Assembly: GCA_036501535.1 (NCBI GenBank)
Contig: DASYAE010000204.1
Coordinates: forward strand, 1 to 43,502
Source of the DNA: DASYAE01 sp036501535
GTDB taxonomy: Bacteria > Actinomycetota > Actinomycetes > Streptomycetales > Catenulisporaceae
Length of the DNA stretch: 43,502 bases
Reading direction: 5' to 3'
Below the pieces are notes generated by a model. It made no database searches. It was given only the letters and a program-made list of their open reading frames with translations, and was not told the DNA's origin. Of this stretch, positions 15,510 through 24,689 are shown piece after piece; within the stretch, counting starts at the first letter, position 1; each line of letters starts with the position of its first letter. The position numbers were made by a program, and so were the translations under genes.

Positions 15510-16012
15510 CGGGGCCGTCCGATTCCGTCGCGGGTCGAAATGAATGTGCTGCGGACTCTCCGCGAGAGCAGAATATAGGCCGCGCCGACGAGATTCGGCG
15601 CGGAATCAATCAGAGTGCCTATATTCGATTTCTCGCCGATTAGGTGCCACGCGAGAAGGAATGCCACCGAGAGCAGATTGAATACGACGTTGTTCGCGAT
15701 GAACGACCTGCGGCGCCGCCTCATCATGACGAACAGGACGGCCCCGTAGAGGATGAGGCCGACGTTCGTCGCGACGTAGAACAGCAGTGCGCCCAGTGGA
15801 ACGAACGAGCGCAGCCCGGCGGCAGCGGGGTCCGAATATACGACGATCGCCCCCACGGTCAGCAATGCCGCGTGCGCCAGAAGGCCGGCGACGACGGCGA
15901 TGTAAACCATCAGCAAGCCCCGTATGCGCGGCCGTGCTATGCGTGGCCGTGCGCGGCCGTCGTCGGCTGATGACTCCGGTTTTCCCGCAGCGTACGTTCC
16001 GTCGAGTTGCAT
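15506..16012 (-). CDS. DUF2569-like four-helix membrane protein
   Basis: 168 residues from ATG 16012; GTG 16069 would give 187. Neither has a clear ribosome-binding site. After a charged N-terminus there are four membrane helices (LLMVYIAVVAGLLAHAALLT, FVPLGALLFYVATNVGLILY, VVFNLLSVAFLLAWHLIG and APNLVGAAYILLS), and the end SRRVRSTFI matches the closing motif of DUF2569 proteins. The function of that family is unknown. ATGA overlap with the downstream kinase gene suggests that this protein works with the two-component system, perhaps as a membrane accessory of the sensor. Confidence 0.7.
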   Translation of the reverse strand: MQLDGTYAAGKPESSADDGRARPRIARPRIRGLLMVYIAVVAGLLAHAALLTVGAIVVYSDPAAAGLRSFVPLGALLFYVATNVGLILYGAVLFVMMRRRRRSFIANNVVFNLLSVAFLLAWHLIGEKSNIGTLIDSAPNLVGAAYILLSRRVRSTFISTRDGIGRPR

Positions 16013-16094
16013 AGCGGAATCATGCTGCGCGAGGCTCCGGGAATCGATGGTGCCGACACCCCTCTTCACGGTGCGGCTAACCGAACCGCACGCG

Positions 16095-16140
16095 TTCGCG
16101 AGCGCGTACCAGGCTTCTTCGCAAGCGCGTATTAGGCTTC
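16095..16140. repeat. Two tandem 23-bp repeats over the LAL gene 3' end
   Basis: Units 16095-16117 and 16118-16140 differ at three positions; both contain AGCGCGTA and end AGGCTTC. The second unit includes the stop and last codons of the LAL regulator, so the first is a duplicated copy of the gene's 3' terminus. Confidence 0.8.
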
Positions 16141-18990
16141 TGCGACAACCGCGTCGTTCAGCGCGACGCCCAGGTCGGCGCGGTTGCGGACCTGCAGTTT
16201 GCGATAGGTGTTGGTGAGGTGGAGCTCGACGGTGCGCTGGGTGACGAACAGCTCCCTGGCGATCTGCCGGTTGGTCAGGCCGCCGGTGGCCATCAGGGCG
16301 GTGCGCAGCTCTGCGTCGGTCAGCGAGTCCCTGCCGAACTGGGCGCGGCGCCGGGGCCTGGCGCCGCTGCGCAGCAGTTCGTCGTGGGCCCGGGCGGCCA
16401 GTGCCGTCGAGCCGGACCGCTGGGCGATCGCCAGTCCTTCACGCAGCTGGTCGCGCGCCGGGAGGATCTCTCCCTGGAGGGCCATCGCCCGGCCCAGGTC
16501 CAGCATGCTCTGGGCGAGGTCCAGCACGGCGGGCGAGTTGCGCAGCTGTGCGACCGCCTGGGCGAGCCAGCGCGCGCGCTTGCGCGGCTCCTTCTCGATC
16601 AGGCCACGGGCGCGCAGCGCTATGCCGATCGCCCGCGGGGCGCCCCAGAAGTAGGCCGCGCGCAGCTGCTCCTCCGCCAACGCCAGGGCGCGCTGGTAGT
16701 CGCCGGTCTGGCTCAGGGCCACCGCCGCACCGCACCGCCATCCGTTGACCAGCGGGTTGTCCACGTCCCAGCGCTTGAGCCGACGGCCGCACTCCAGCAG
16801 GTCGGCGAGTCCCGCCTGCATCTCGCCGGCGGCCACGCGCAGCCGGCCGCGCGCTTCGAGGTAGTGGTTGACATGCCAGTCGCCCGGCTGGTCGCCGGCC
16901 GGCCCGGTCTCGCCGAAGACCGACGACGCCTCCAGGTACTCGCCGGACTCGCTCAGCGCACAGGCCAGCACGGCGCGATGGTCCAGCAGCAGCGGCCGGG
17001 TCCCGCCCGCCTCGACGAGCTCGACGGCGCGCCGCGCGCTGCGCACGGACCGGCTCACGTCGCCGTTGACGAGCTCGACGGCAGCGCGTACAGCTACGAC
17101 CTCTGCGACGTGCGGCGCCTTGTCGGCAATGGCTTTCAGATACCCGGCCGCCTGGTCGCTGTGGTCGGCGTGAAGAAGCGTCAGCACCGCGGCTGCGTGT
17201 TCCAGGGGGTGCTGGGAGAGCGCCGGCGGCACCTCCAGGAAGCGGTTCATCTGACGCATCGCGGAGATCCGGCCGGCGCCGGACCAGGTCGCCCGGACGG
17301 CGCGCGGGACGGGCTGCGCGTGTCCCGCGATCGATGAGGCGATCTGCGCCAGCGTGGCCCCGGCGGAGTCGATCGTGTCGGCGTGCAGCAGCGAGAGCAT
17401 CAGCTGCACATCGCGCAGCCGCTCCGCGAGGGCCGGCTGCACGTCGGCCAATCGCTCGGCGCAGCCCGCCAGGACCTCGACGGCCTCAGGGGTCCGGCCG
17501 CAGCCCGCCAGGGCCCGGGCGAGTGACAGGTAGGCCCGCCCGAGCTGCCGGGGATCGTCCAACACTGCGATGGCCTGCCGGAGGTACCCGACCGCCGCCT
17601 GCGGGTCGCGCGTCTCCAGGATCGCGCCGAGCGTCAGCTCCAGGCGGGCCCGCCGCTCCGGCGGCATCGGGCCGCGCACGACCCGGCGCAGGCACTCGGC
17701 CGCCAAGACGTACTCGTCGGCTGCGAGCAGGTCCGCGGCGACCTGGCACAGCATCTCGATGTTCCGGTGGTCGGCGGTCGGCGACGCGGCGAGCAGGTGC
17801 CGCGCCACATCCGACGCCACGCCGCGCTCGATGTGGAGTAGCGCCGCCGCCGTCCGGTGATAGCGCTGACGTACGTCAGCACGCATATCGGCGTAGACCG
17901 CATTGCGAACCAGCGGATGGACGTACTGTGCCGGCCGGATGCTGTTGACGATACCGAGCCGGTTGAGGGTCAGCAGCGCGTCGTGCACGGTCTCCGGACC
18001 GATCGAGCACATGGCCGCGATGACGTCGCCGCCCGCGCTCGGACCGAGCACGGCCAGGGCGCGCGCGACCTGTTTCACGGCTGTCGGCAGATGCGCGATC
18101 TTGCTGAGTACGTACTGCGCGACACCCGGCGGCGCGATCAGGGCCAACCGGCCGGGCGGCAGCACGTCCAGGTCGATGTCCTCCCGGGCGAGCGTGCGGG
18201 CCAGTTCGACCAGCAGCAGCGGATTGCCCCCGGTCAGCTCGACGCAGACGGCGGCGGCCGCTTCCGGCACGGTGCGGCCGGTGTGCCGACCGAGCAGGTC
18301 GGCCGCGGCGTGTCCGGTCAGCGCCGCGGGCCGCAGCGTGACCGCGTCCAGCCGGTGCCGAAGCTCGACCATGAGCGTAGCGCCGGCCGGGGAGGTCTCG
18401 ATGTCCCGGGAGATGGCGACGACCAGCAGCGCGGGCAGCGTGCTGATCCGCCGGCTGAGGTAGGCCAACCAGCGCAGCGACAGCTCGTCGAGGAGCTGGA
18501 CGTCGTCGATGACGATGACGGACGGCCCCGCGGCGCAGCGCTTCGCCAGACCGCGGTGCATGGCTGCGAAGACGAGATCGGTGCTTTGAGATGCACTGGC
18601 ATCGAGGTCGAGGCCGCGCGCCGGCGCCGGAGGCACGCCGAGCAGTTGACCGCAGAGCCCGTACGGCACCTCACGCTCGCTGACACCGCCCGACGCGGAC
18701 AGGACGTTGATGCCGGCGTGACGTGCGCAGGTGACGACGTGATTGAGCAGGCTGGTTCGACCGGTGCCCGCGTTGCCGTCGACCACGAGCAGTCCCGCGC
18801 CACGCGGTGGCAAGTCACCAACGCCGCGCAGTACCGATTCACCGGCTCCGCGCAGTATTGACTCATCGGTCACACCGTTGGCGAGCCTGCCGAGCGCACA
18901 TTCGATCTCGAAGATCTCCCTCGTGCGCTCCAGCAGGTCGCAGGGCTGGTAGATCTCCGCGAGCCTCTCCGTCTGCACCGACATCCTCAC
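16132..18990 (-). CDS. Large LuxR-family ATP-binding regulator (LAL)
   Basis: About 952 residues from GTG 18990, placed 5 bases after an AGAGAGG site (ATG 18984 is the alternative). The N-terminal AAA-type ATPase reads VVDGNAGTGRTSLLNHVV for Walker A, where the invariant Lys is Arg, and VIVIDDVQLLDELS for Walker B. A long TPR-like helical region follows from about residue 350 to 860 (repeated LARALAGCGRTPEAVEVL-type units). The C-terminal LuxR helix-turn-helix reads LTDAELRTALMATGGLTNRQ, then ARELFVTQRTVELHLTNTYRKL. LALs such as MalT and PikD are pathway activators controlled by a bound ligand; many sit in specialised-metabolite clusters. Its target is unknown. The Walker A change could weaken nucleotide binding. 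Confidence 0.92.
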   Translation of the reverse strand: MRMSVQTERLAEIYQPCDLLERTREIFEIECALGRLANGVTDESILRGAGESVLRGVGDLPPRGAGLLVVDGNAGTGRTSLLNHVVTCARHAGINVLSASGGVSEREVPYGLCGQLLGVPPAPARGLDLDASASQSTDLVFAAMHRGLAKRCAAGPSVIVIDDVQLLDELSLRWLAYLSRRISTLPALLVVAISRDIETSPAGATLMVELRHRLDAVTLRPAALTGHAAADLLGRHTGRTVPEAAAAVCVELTGGNPLLLVELARTLAREDIDLDVLPPGRLALIAPPGVAQYVLSKIAHLPTAVKQVARALAVLGPSAGGDVIAAMCSIGPETVHDALLTLNRLGIVNSIRPAQYVHPLVRNAVYADMRADVRQRYHRTAAALLHIERGVASDVARHLLAASPTADHRNIEMLCQVAADLLAADEYVLAAECLRRVVRGPMPPERRARLELTLGAILETRDPQAAVGYLRQAIAVLDDPRQLGRAYLSLARALAGCGRTPEAVEVLAGCAERLADVQPALAERLRDVQLMLSLLHADTIDSAGATLAQIASSIAGHAQPVPRAVRATWSGAGRISAMRQMNRFLEVPPALSQHPLEHAAAVLTLLHADHSDQAAGYLKAIADKAPHVAEVVAVRAAVELVNGDVSRSVRSARRAVELVEAGGTRPLLLDHRAVLACALSESGEYLEASSVFGETGPAGDQPGDWHVNHYLEARGRLRVAAGEMQAGLADLLECGRRLKRWDVDNPLVNGWRCGAAVALSQTGDYQRALALAEEQLRAAYFWGAPRAIGIALRARGLIEKEPRKRARWLAQAVAQLRNSPAVLDLAQSMLDLGRAMALQGEILPARDQLREGLAIAQRSGSTALAARAHDELLRSGARPRRRAQFGRDSLTDAELRTALMATGGLTNRQIARELFVTQRTVELHLTNTYRKLQVRNRADLGVALNDAVVAEA

Positions 18991-19027
18991 TGCCGCCTCT
19001 CTCCGCTCGCCCCCGGGCACGCCCCGG

Positions 19028-19132
19028 TCAGCGGGAACTGCGCACGGCCCAGTGGGCGCGCAGGTGGGACACCGGTTCCGCGGTGCGCTCGTCGGGGATC
19101 TCCTGCCGCAGCACGGTGCGCAGGCTGCTCAT
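19028..19132 (-). CDS. Candidate 34-residue small ORF upstream of the LAL gene
   Basis: The frame from ATG 19132 to TGA 19028 reads MSSLRTVLRQEIPDER, then TAEPVSHLRAHWAVRSSR. Thirty-two of its 34 sense codons end in G or C, close to the bias of the long genes and more even than in typical shadow frames. A GGCCGGAA run lies directly before the ATG, which is tight for a ribosome-binding site. It ends 38 bases before the LAL start on the same strand, so it could be a leader peptide or a small protein of the LAL transcript. I recognise no family; a decayed 3' end of a longer gene is the main alternative. Confidence 0.4.
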   Translation of the reverse strand: MSSLRTVLRQEIPDERTAEPVSHLRAHWAVRSSR

Positions 19133-19453
19133 TTCCGGCCCGCGGTCTCACGAGCGTCGGTATTCAGTGGATACAGCACCAATTCACAACTCCCGTGTGC
19201 CCGGAATGAGAATCACCCGATGAGGATGTGTTTCTCTCACTGGCACAACCCATCGTCCCACCTCGCCACGAAGGCCTACTACAGGTGGAAACCAAGGTCC
19301 GCAGGAAGGTCGGCTACAGGTGAATCAGAGGATCGCTGGAATACCGGTGCATTCTCGCTGTAGGACAACGGAAACCGACTGCACGGCATTGGTCGCCTTT
19401 ATGCCCGGCCCGATGATTCCGCCGTGCCCAGGCATACGTCGACCCGCACCAGG
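19133..19453. other. Intergenic region, no gene seen
   Basis: AT-richer than its surroundings, with short frames only (for example the plus-strand one over 19052-19363, which has no family features). The upstream signals of the LAL transcript should lie here. No hairpin terminator for the leftward ABC permease was obvious. Confidence 0.4.
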
Positions 19454-21766
19454 TCACTCGAACCGCACCGTATCAGGCCTCGTTATTCGACCGAGGATCG
19501 GCAGCGCGGCCAGCACCACCGCCAGCGCGCCGAGCAGGCCCAGGCCGGTCACGAGGTAGTACGACGCGCCCGGCAGTGCGATCGGCGAGGCGTCCCTGTT
19601 GGTCAGCTGCTTCACCACGGGACCCGCGGTTATCAGACCTATGACCGCAGCGAGCAGTGCCGCAGCCGCGAGCGGCACGGTCGCCTCGAGCACGGCCACC
19701 TGGTAGAGCGACTGTGTCGGGACCCCGGTCAGGCGCAGCAGGGTGAACGGCCGCTTGCGCTCCACCACGCTCCCGGCAACCGCCACGGCGACGCTGCAGC
19801 CCGCGACGACAAAGGTCAGACCGACGACCGCGAGGGCGACCCGCTGAATCTCGTCGAAGAGGACTGATCTGGTCTCGGCGACCTCGCCGAGTGTCTCCGG
19901 CGTGCTGCTGGACCCGGTCAGCGCGGTGTACCCGGTCAGCAGGGTGCGGGCGCGCTCGAGGCTGCTCTGGTCGTCCGACCGGACCAGCACCGCCGCCAGG
20001 TCGAGCCGGCCGAGGTCGACGGAGCCGGTGCGGCTCGACGGCCCGACCACCGGGAGGTGGTTGCCGACGTCCAGCATGTTGTCGGTGAGCAGCAGCTGGA
20101 CGAAGTCCGCCTCGACGTCGGCGCCACCGGCACCTGTTCCACCACCCGCACCGGCACCGTCACCGGGCACAGCAGGGCTGGACGATGCGCTGGGGCAGCT
20201 GCCGAGTTCGGGGAACGACTTCAGCTGGGTGCAGCTGACGATTGTCGCAGCACTCGTGCAGCCCCCTCCGTATCCGCAGGTGACCGCGCCGGCGGGAGCG
20301 GTCCCAGGCGTGACGGCGGTGTAGATCGGCAACACCGTGACATCGGGGTAGGATCGCAGCTCGCTGAGGACGCGGGCGCCGGTCGGCGCGTTCAGGCCCA
20401 AGGCCAGCTTCGAGGAGAACGAGGCCCGCATCACGTTCGTCAGCGTGCCGCCGCCGACATGTTGCTGACCCGATATCAGGGCCGGGACGATGGCGGCGGT
20501 GGCCGTGCCGACGAACACCGCGAGCACGAGTCCGCTGACCGCGCGGAAGGCCCGCTTCGGATCGTCGGCCAGCCGCCGAGCCGCCAGCAGCGCTGAGGGT
20601 CCCTTGGCGCGATCGGCCATCAGGCGTGCAGACCACAGGGTGAGCCAGGGACCGCAGGTGACCATCCCGGTCATCACCATCAGCAGACCGAGGTAGACCA
20701 CGGTGAAGTCGCCGTTCTTCGTGCGGACGGTGAACATCACGAGGCCGAGCCCGAGGAGAACCGGCTGCCACGGCCGCAACGGCGACGCCTTGGTACGGCG
20801 CGCGATGCCAAGCGGATCAACGCGCACCCGCCGGGACGAGAGCAGCGCGCCGCAGACCGAGATGACCGGCACGGCGAGCAGCACGGCCGCGTAGCCGAGC
20901 GCGGTCGGGTTGACGTCGGCCGGGAAGTAGCGGGCGCCGGTGATCGCGACCCGGGCGACCTCGGGCCGCACCGGCAGGAAGAGGCCCACTCCGGCCAGGG
21001 TTCCGACCAGTGCGCCGATCACGGCCTCTGCGCTCGCGATCACACTGATCTGCCGGTTCGTGCCGCCGACCAGCCGCATCGCGGCATAGCGCTCCTCGCG
21101 GCGGGCCGCGGCCAGCCGTGTCGCGAGACCGACGAGGATGAGCAGCGGCACGAACATCGCGATCGCCATCAGGCCGAAGCCATAGGTGTATCCGTCCGTG
21201 GTGCTGTTCACCGCCGGTTTCGTGGAGATCACGGAGACCCGGGTCGTGGCGGGGAAGACGGCGAGCTGCCGCGGCGTGTAGCCGATGACGATCACAAGCT
21301 CGTCCGGGCTGCCGAGCGCCGCGTCGCCGACGAGTCCGGCCTGCGTACCCGGATATCGGTCGCCCAGCTGGTCGCGCGGCGCGGAGGCGAGCAGACGGGC
21401 CATCGCGGGCGACACGTAATACCGGCCGGGGCCCGGCATATCGGTCAGGCCCGGGATCGCCGGCGCTCCAGGCCCGAGCGCTGCGACGTCGAGCCGCTCG
21501 ATGGTCTGCCCGCGGTAATAGTCGTCGCTGTAGTTCCAGAGCTCGGCGCCCGCGACGGGTGCCGTGACCGGCGCGCCTGCTGGAACCGCCCCCTTCGTGC
21601 ACTCCCAGCACGATCTGCTGCCGGTGACGGAGAAGGCGTGGAAGTCGGACAGGACGCAGAGCAGCACGGCGACGGCCGCTGCCACCGAGGCGGAGATCAG
21701 CACGAGCCTGACCAGTGCTTCACGGCCCGCGCGCAGCGTCAGCCTCAAACCGAGCCGGAGCATCAT
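19454..21766 (-). CDS. FtsX/MacB-type ABC transporter permease
   Basis: 770 residues from ATG 21766, which overlaps the ATPase stop as ATGA; longer upstream frames are shadows of the ATPase gene. The N-terminal helix (LVRLVLISASVAAAVAVLLC) is followed by a large extracytoplasmic loop containing a CWEC pair, then FtsX-like helices (LMAIAMFVPLLILVGLATRL with the cytoplasmic RREERYAAMRLVGGTNRQI coupling helix). A second extracytoplasmic domain carries several cysteines (YGGGCTSAATIVSC). The last helices include LLRLTGVPTQSLYQVAVLEA, the second coupling helix. The duplicated arrangement fits single-chain actinobacterial MacB/LolE-like permeases. It probably exports a lipid, peptide or antibiotic or moves envelope components. 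The divergent kinase/regulator pair suggests stress-induced expression. Confidence 0.9.
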   Translation of the reverse strand: MMLRLGLRLTLRAGREALVRLVLISASVAAAVAVLLCVLSDFHAFSVTGSRSCWECTKGAVPAGAPVTAPVAGAELWNYSDDYYRGQTIERLDVAALGPGAPAIPGLTDMPGPGRYYVSPAMARLLASAPRDQLGDRYPGTQAGLVGDAALGSPDELVIVIGYTPRQLAVFPATTRVSVISTKPAVNSTTDGYTYGFGLMAIAMFVPLLILVGLATRLAAARREERYAAMRLVGGTNRQISVIASAEAVIGALVGTLAGVGLFLPVRPEVARVAITGARYFPADVNPTALGYAAVLLAVPVISVCGALLSSRRVRVDPLGIARRTKASPLRPWQPVLLGLGLVMFTVRTKNGDFTVVYLGLLMVMTGMVTCGPWLTLWSARLMADRAKGPSALLAARRLADDPKRAFRAVSGLVLAVFVGTATAAIVPALISGQQHVGGGTLTNVMRASFSSKLALGLNAPTGARVLSELRSYPDVTVLPIYTAVTPGTAPAGAVTCGYGGGCTSAATIVSCTQLKSFPELGSCPSASSSPAVPGDGAGAGGGTGAGGADVEADFVQLLLTDNMLDVGNHLPVVGPSSRTGSVDLGRLDLAAVLVRSDDQSSLERARTLLTGYTALTGSSSTPETLGEVAETRSVLFDEIQRVALAVVGLTFVVAGCSVAVAVAGSVVERKRPFTLLRLTGVPTQSLYQVAVLEATVPLAAAALLAAVIGLITAGPVVKQLTNRDASPIALPGASYYLVTGLGLLGALAVVLAALPILGRITRPDTVRFE

Positions 21767-22485
21767 CGGGCCGCGCCTACCGTGTGGGCGTCGATGACGC
21801 GGCCGTCCCGGACCTCGACGGTGCGATCGGCGTGCGCGGCGACCCTGGAGTCGTGGGTGACCAGCAGCAGGGTCGTGCTCTGCGCTCGCGCCTGAGCGAC
21901 CATCAGGTCCATCACGCTCTCGCCGGTCGCCGTGTCGAGCGAACCCGTCGGTTCGTCGGCGAACAGCACCTTCGGTTCTATGGCGAGTGCTCGGGCGAGT
22001 GCGACGCGCTGGGCTTGGCCGCCCGACATCTCCCCCACGCGCCGCCCGCCGAGGCCGCCGAGCCACAGCCGCTCGAGCCAGGACTCGGCCCGCTGATATG
22101 CGTCCTTCCGACCGGTGCCGCCGAACAGCAGCGGCAGGGCGATGTTGTCGGCCACGGTCAGTTCGGGCACGAGCTGGCCGAACTGGAACACGAAGCCGAA
22201 GTCGGCTCGCCGCATCCGGGTGCGCTCGGCGTCGCTCATCGTGTCGAGCCGCCGGCCGTCGAACCACACCTCGCCCTGATCCGGCAGGTAGACGCCGGCC
22301 AGACAGTGCAGCAGCGTCGACTTGCCCGATCCGCTCGGTCCCATGACGGCGAGGATCTCGCCGGCCGCGGCGGACAGGCTGGCGCCGCGCAACGCGGGAG
22401 TAGTGCCAAAGGACCGCTCGACACCGCGCGCCTCTATGAGGGTGCGGCGGCCGGCGGCCGTCTCTGATCGCTCGACAGTTTTCAT
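21763..22485 (-). CDS. ABC transporter ATP-binding protein (MacB/LolD type)
   Basis: 240 residues from ATG 22485. Walker A is MGPSGSGKSTLLHCLAG, the Q-loop lies in FVFQFGQLVPELTVADNIAL, the signature is MSGGQAQRVALARAL, Walker B is VLFADEPTGSLDT and the switch His is in LLLVTHDSRVAAHAD. The DEPTGSLD wording and size are those of ATPases paired with FtsX-like permeases. It overlaps the permease start by four bases, so the pair forms one transporter. The region 22486-22713 to its right is the divergent promoter shared with the PspC-histidine kinase gene. The Shine-Dalgarno sequence is weak (GGTGCCCTGTG). Confidence 0.93.
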   Translation of the reverse strand: MKTVERSETAAGRRTLIEARGVERSFGTTPALRGASLSAAAGEILAVMGPSGSGKSTLLHCLAGVYLPDQGEVWFDGRRLDTMSDAERTRMRRADFGFVFQFGQLVPELTVADNIALPLLFGGTGRKDAYQRAESWLERLWLGGLGGRRVGEMSGGQAQRVALARALAIEPKVLFADEPTGSLDTATGESVMDLMVAQARAQSTTLLLVTHDSRVAAHADRTVEVRDGRVIDAHTVGAAR

Positions 22486-22713
22486 CACAGGGCACCGTTT
22501 CCGTGAGGTCCGGGCGGGAGGCCGCCGCTGCTCGTACGTGCGGAGGGCGCATCGTGCGCGACATTGCGGGAATTGATCACGAGACCAGCGTTCCGCGCCC
22601 GGCCTGGCCTGCCCATTCGGCATCGCCACAGGGAAACCCTGATCTGTCCCGTGCCGGAAGATACGGGTCATCCCGGATGTGGCCGGGCCCGGCGCTGTGT
22701 GATCATTCGTGAT

Positions 22714-23943
22714 GTGCCAGCCTCTTCACCGCCTCCGGAAAGCCGGTTTCTCCGTTCGACCGACGGACGGGTTCTCGGCGGGGTTTGCCGCGGCCTGTCG
22801 GTGCGCCTCGGCGTGAGCGTGTGGCTGCTGCGATTCGCGTTCGGCTCCTTCGCCCTGCTCGACGGCGCGGGAGTGCTCATCTACGCCGCCCTCTGGCTGT
22901 TCATGCCGTTGAACGTGGGCGGGAACGTGGGCGAGTCCGGGCGGCGCGCCGACATTCACTGCGCGTTGTCCAGCGCTCGCATCGCGACCAAGGCGCTGCC
23001 GGTTCTCGGGGCGGCTCTGCTGATAGGCGTGGAGGGGAACCGGACCAGCGAGGAGTGGAACGTCGCAGCCCCCTTCGCCGCGGTCGCGGTCGGCCTGGCG
23101 GTGCTGTGGCGGCAGGCGGACGACTACCAGCGGGCGCGCTGGTTCGCGGTCCGGGACCGCCCGGGGCCGCTGGATGTCGCGCGGGCCGCGGTCGGGGTGC
23201 TCGTCGTGCTCGGCGGTGTGGTCTGGCTGCTCGCGGACGGCTCGTCGTGGGCGCAGACCGACCGGGCGTTGCAGGCCGCGCTGGCCGTGCTCGCCGGGGC
23301 GGCGCTGATCGTGGCGCCGTTCCTGCTGCGCATAGTCCGCGAGTTGGCGGTCGAGCGTGCCGAGCGCATTCGCGTGCAGGAGCGCTCCGAGATGGCCGCG
23401 TTGATGCACGACTCCGTGCTGCAGACGCTGTCGCTGATCCAGCACAAGAGTGACGACCCGTCAGAGATGGCCCGGTTGGCTCACGCCCAGGAGCGGGATC
23501 TGCGCGCCTGGCTGTACGGCGGTCAGCCGTACGGCGGTGACGCGCCTGCGCAGACGTTCGCTCAGGCGATCAAGGCGGTGGCGGCCGAGGTCGAGGACCA
23601 GCACGGCGTGGAGTTCGACGTGGTGACCGTCGGCGACACAGAACTCGACGATCCGCTGCGCGCCTGCGTCGCGGCGACGCGCGAGGCGGCGGTCAACGCA
23701 GCGAAGTACGCGGATGGCGCGCCGATCTCGATCTATGCCGAGATCGACGCGGACGGCGATCGCACGATGCGTATCTACGTGCGCGATCGTGGTCCCGGCT
23801 TCGATCCGGAGGCGGTGGGCGAGGACCGGATGGGCATCCGCGAGTCCATCATCGGTCGCACGATCCGCTGCGGAGGCCGCGCGACGGTCGAATCGGCGGC
23901 CGGGCAGGGCACCGAGGTGCGATTGGAGCTGACCCGTGTCTGA
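22714..23943 (+). CDS. PspC-domain sensor histidine kinase
   Basis: About 409 residues from GTG 22714 (GTG 22699 is also possible). An N-terminal PspC domain reads FLRSTDGRVLGGVCRGLSVR, then LLRFAFGSFALLDGAGVLIY and ALWLFMPL. Further membrane helices lie near residues 90-125, 155-175 and 190-205. The catalytic part has the phospho-His in AALMHDSVLQTLSLIQ, the N box REAAVNAAKYAD and the G boxes VRDRGPGFDPE and RMGIRESIIGR. PspC-kinase fusions are frequent actinobacterial envelope sensors, related in idea to LiaS/PspC stress sensing. The gene is divergent from the ABC pair and overlaps the regulator gene by eight bases. I infer that it controls the transporter. Confidence 0.92.
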   Translation: MPASSPPPESRFLRSTDGRVLGGVCRGLSVRLGVSVWLLRFAFGSFALLDGAGVLIYAALWLFMPLNVGGNVGESGRRADIHCALSSARIATKALPVLGAALLIGVEGNRTSEEWNVAAPFAAVAVGLAVLWRQADDYQRARWFAVRDRPGPLDVARAAVGVLVVLGGVVWLLADGSSWAQTDRALQAALAVLAGAALIVAPFLLRIVRELAVERAERIRVQERSEMAALMHDSVLQTLSLIQHKSDDPSEMARLAHAQERDLRAWLYGGQPYGGDAPAQTFAQAIKAVAAEVEDQHGVEFDVVTVGDTELDDPLRACVAATREAAVNAAKYADGAPISIYAEIDADGDRTMRIYVRDRGPGFDPEAVGEDRMGIRESIIGRTIRCGGRATVESAAGQGTEVRLELTRV

Positions 23944-24655
23944 CGTCGAAGCGGCCGATGGCCGCGGGCCGGAGGCGGATGAGCCCGGCCCGCTCGCAGT
24001 GGACACGCCGATCCGCCTCGTGCTCGTCGACGACCATCGGCTGTTCCGCTCCGGTGTGCGAACGGAACTGGTGCGAGCGGCCGGGAAGGCGATCGACATC
24101 GTCGGCGAGGGCGCCGACGTGACGACGGCCGTCGCGGTGATCGAGACCGCGCGTCCACAGGTGGTGCTGCTCGACGTGCATCTGCCGGGCGGGGGCGGGG
24201 TCGCCGTGCTGCACCAGTGCCTGGAACGGATGCCGGAAGTCCGGTTCCTCGCCCTGTCCGTGTCCGACGCGGCGCAGGATGTCATCGGCGTCATCCGGGC
24301 CGGAGCGCGCGGCTATGTCCGAAAATCCATCAACGGCGCGCGGCTTGTGGAGGCGGTGCGGAAGGTCGCCGAGGGCGACGTGTATTTCTCCCCGCGTCTG
24401 GCCGGCTTCGTCCTCGACGCGTTCTGCGGCCGCGGCCCGGCGGACGCACCGGACGAGGAGTTGGACCGGCTGACCATACGGGAGCGGGAGGTGCTGCGAC
24501 TGATCGCCCGCGGCTTCGCCTACAAGGAGATCGCCCGGGACCTGGTCATCTCGTCGCGCACGGTCGAGGTGCACGTCTCCTCGGTGCTGCGCAAGCTTCA
24601 GCTGTCCAACCGGCACGAACTGTCGCGCTGGGCCGCCTACCGCCGGCTCGGGTAG
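23936..24655 (+). CDS. NarL/LuxR-type response regulator
   Basis: 239 residues from GTG 23936, inside the last codons of the kinase gene (coupled translation). After a 20-residue acidic leader the receiver reads IRLVLVDDHRLFRSGVR (acidic pair), VVLLDVHLPGGGG (phospho-Asp), FLALSVSD and GYVRKSI (Lys). The HTH is LTIREREVLRLIARGFAYKE, then ISSRTVEVHVSSVLRKLQL. It is the cognate partner of the PspC kinase, with the divergent ABC genes as the likely target. No regulator gene follows on the same strand. Confidence 0.93.
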   Translation: MSDVEAADGRGPEADEPGPLAVDTPIRLVLVDDHRLFRSGVRTELVRAAGKAIDIVGEGADVTTAVAVIETARPQVVLLDVHLPGGGGVAVLHQCLERMPEVRFLALSVSDAAQDVIGVIRAGARGYVRKSINGARLVEAVRKVAEGDVYFSPRLAGFVLDAFCGRGPADAPDEELDRLTIREREVLRLIARGFAYKEIARDLVISSRTVEVHVSSVLRKLQLSNRHELSRWAAYRRLG

Positions 24656-24689
24656 ACGCTGGTCGCGGACACGGCCGTGTTCGATGCAG

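Noticed and set aside
19454..22564. 1036-residue permease with a long N-terminal extension
   Set aside because: The extension is an antisense-quality shadow of the ATPase gene; the ATGA overlap at 21763-21766 marks the true start.
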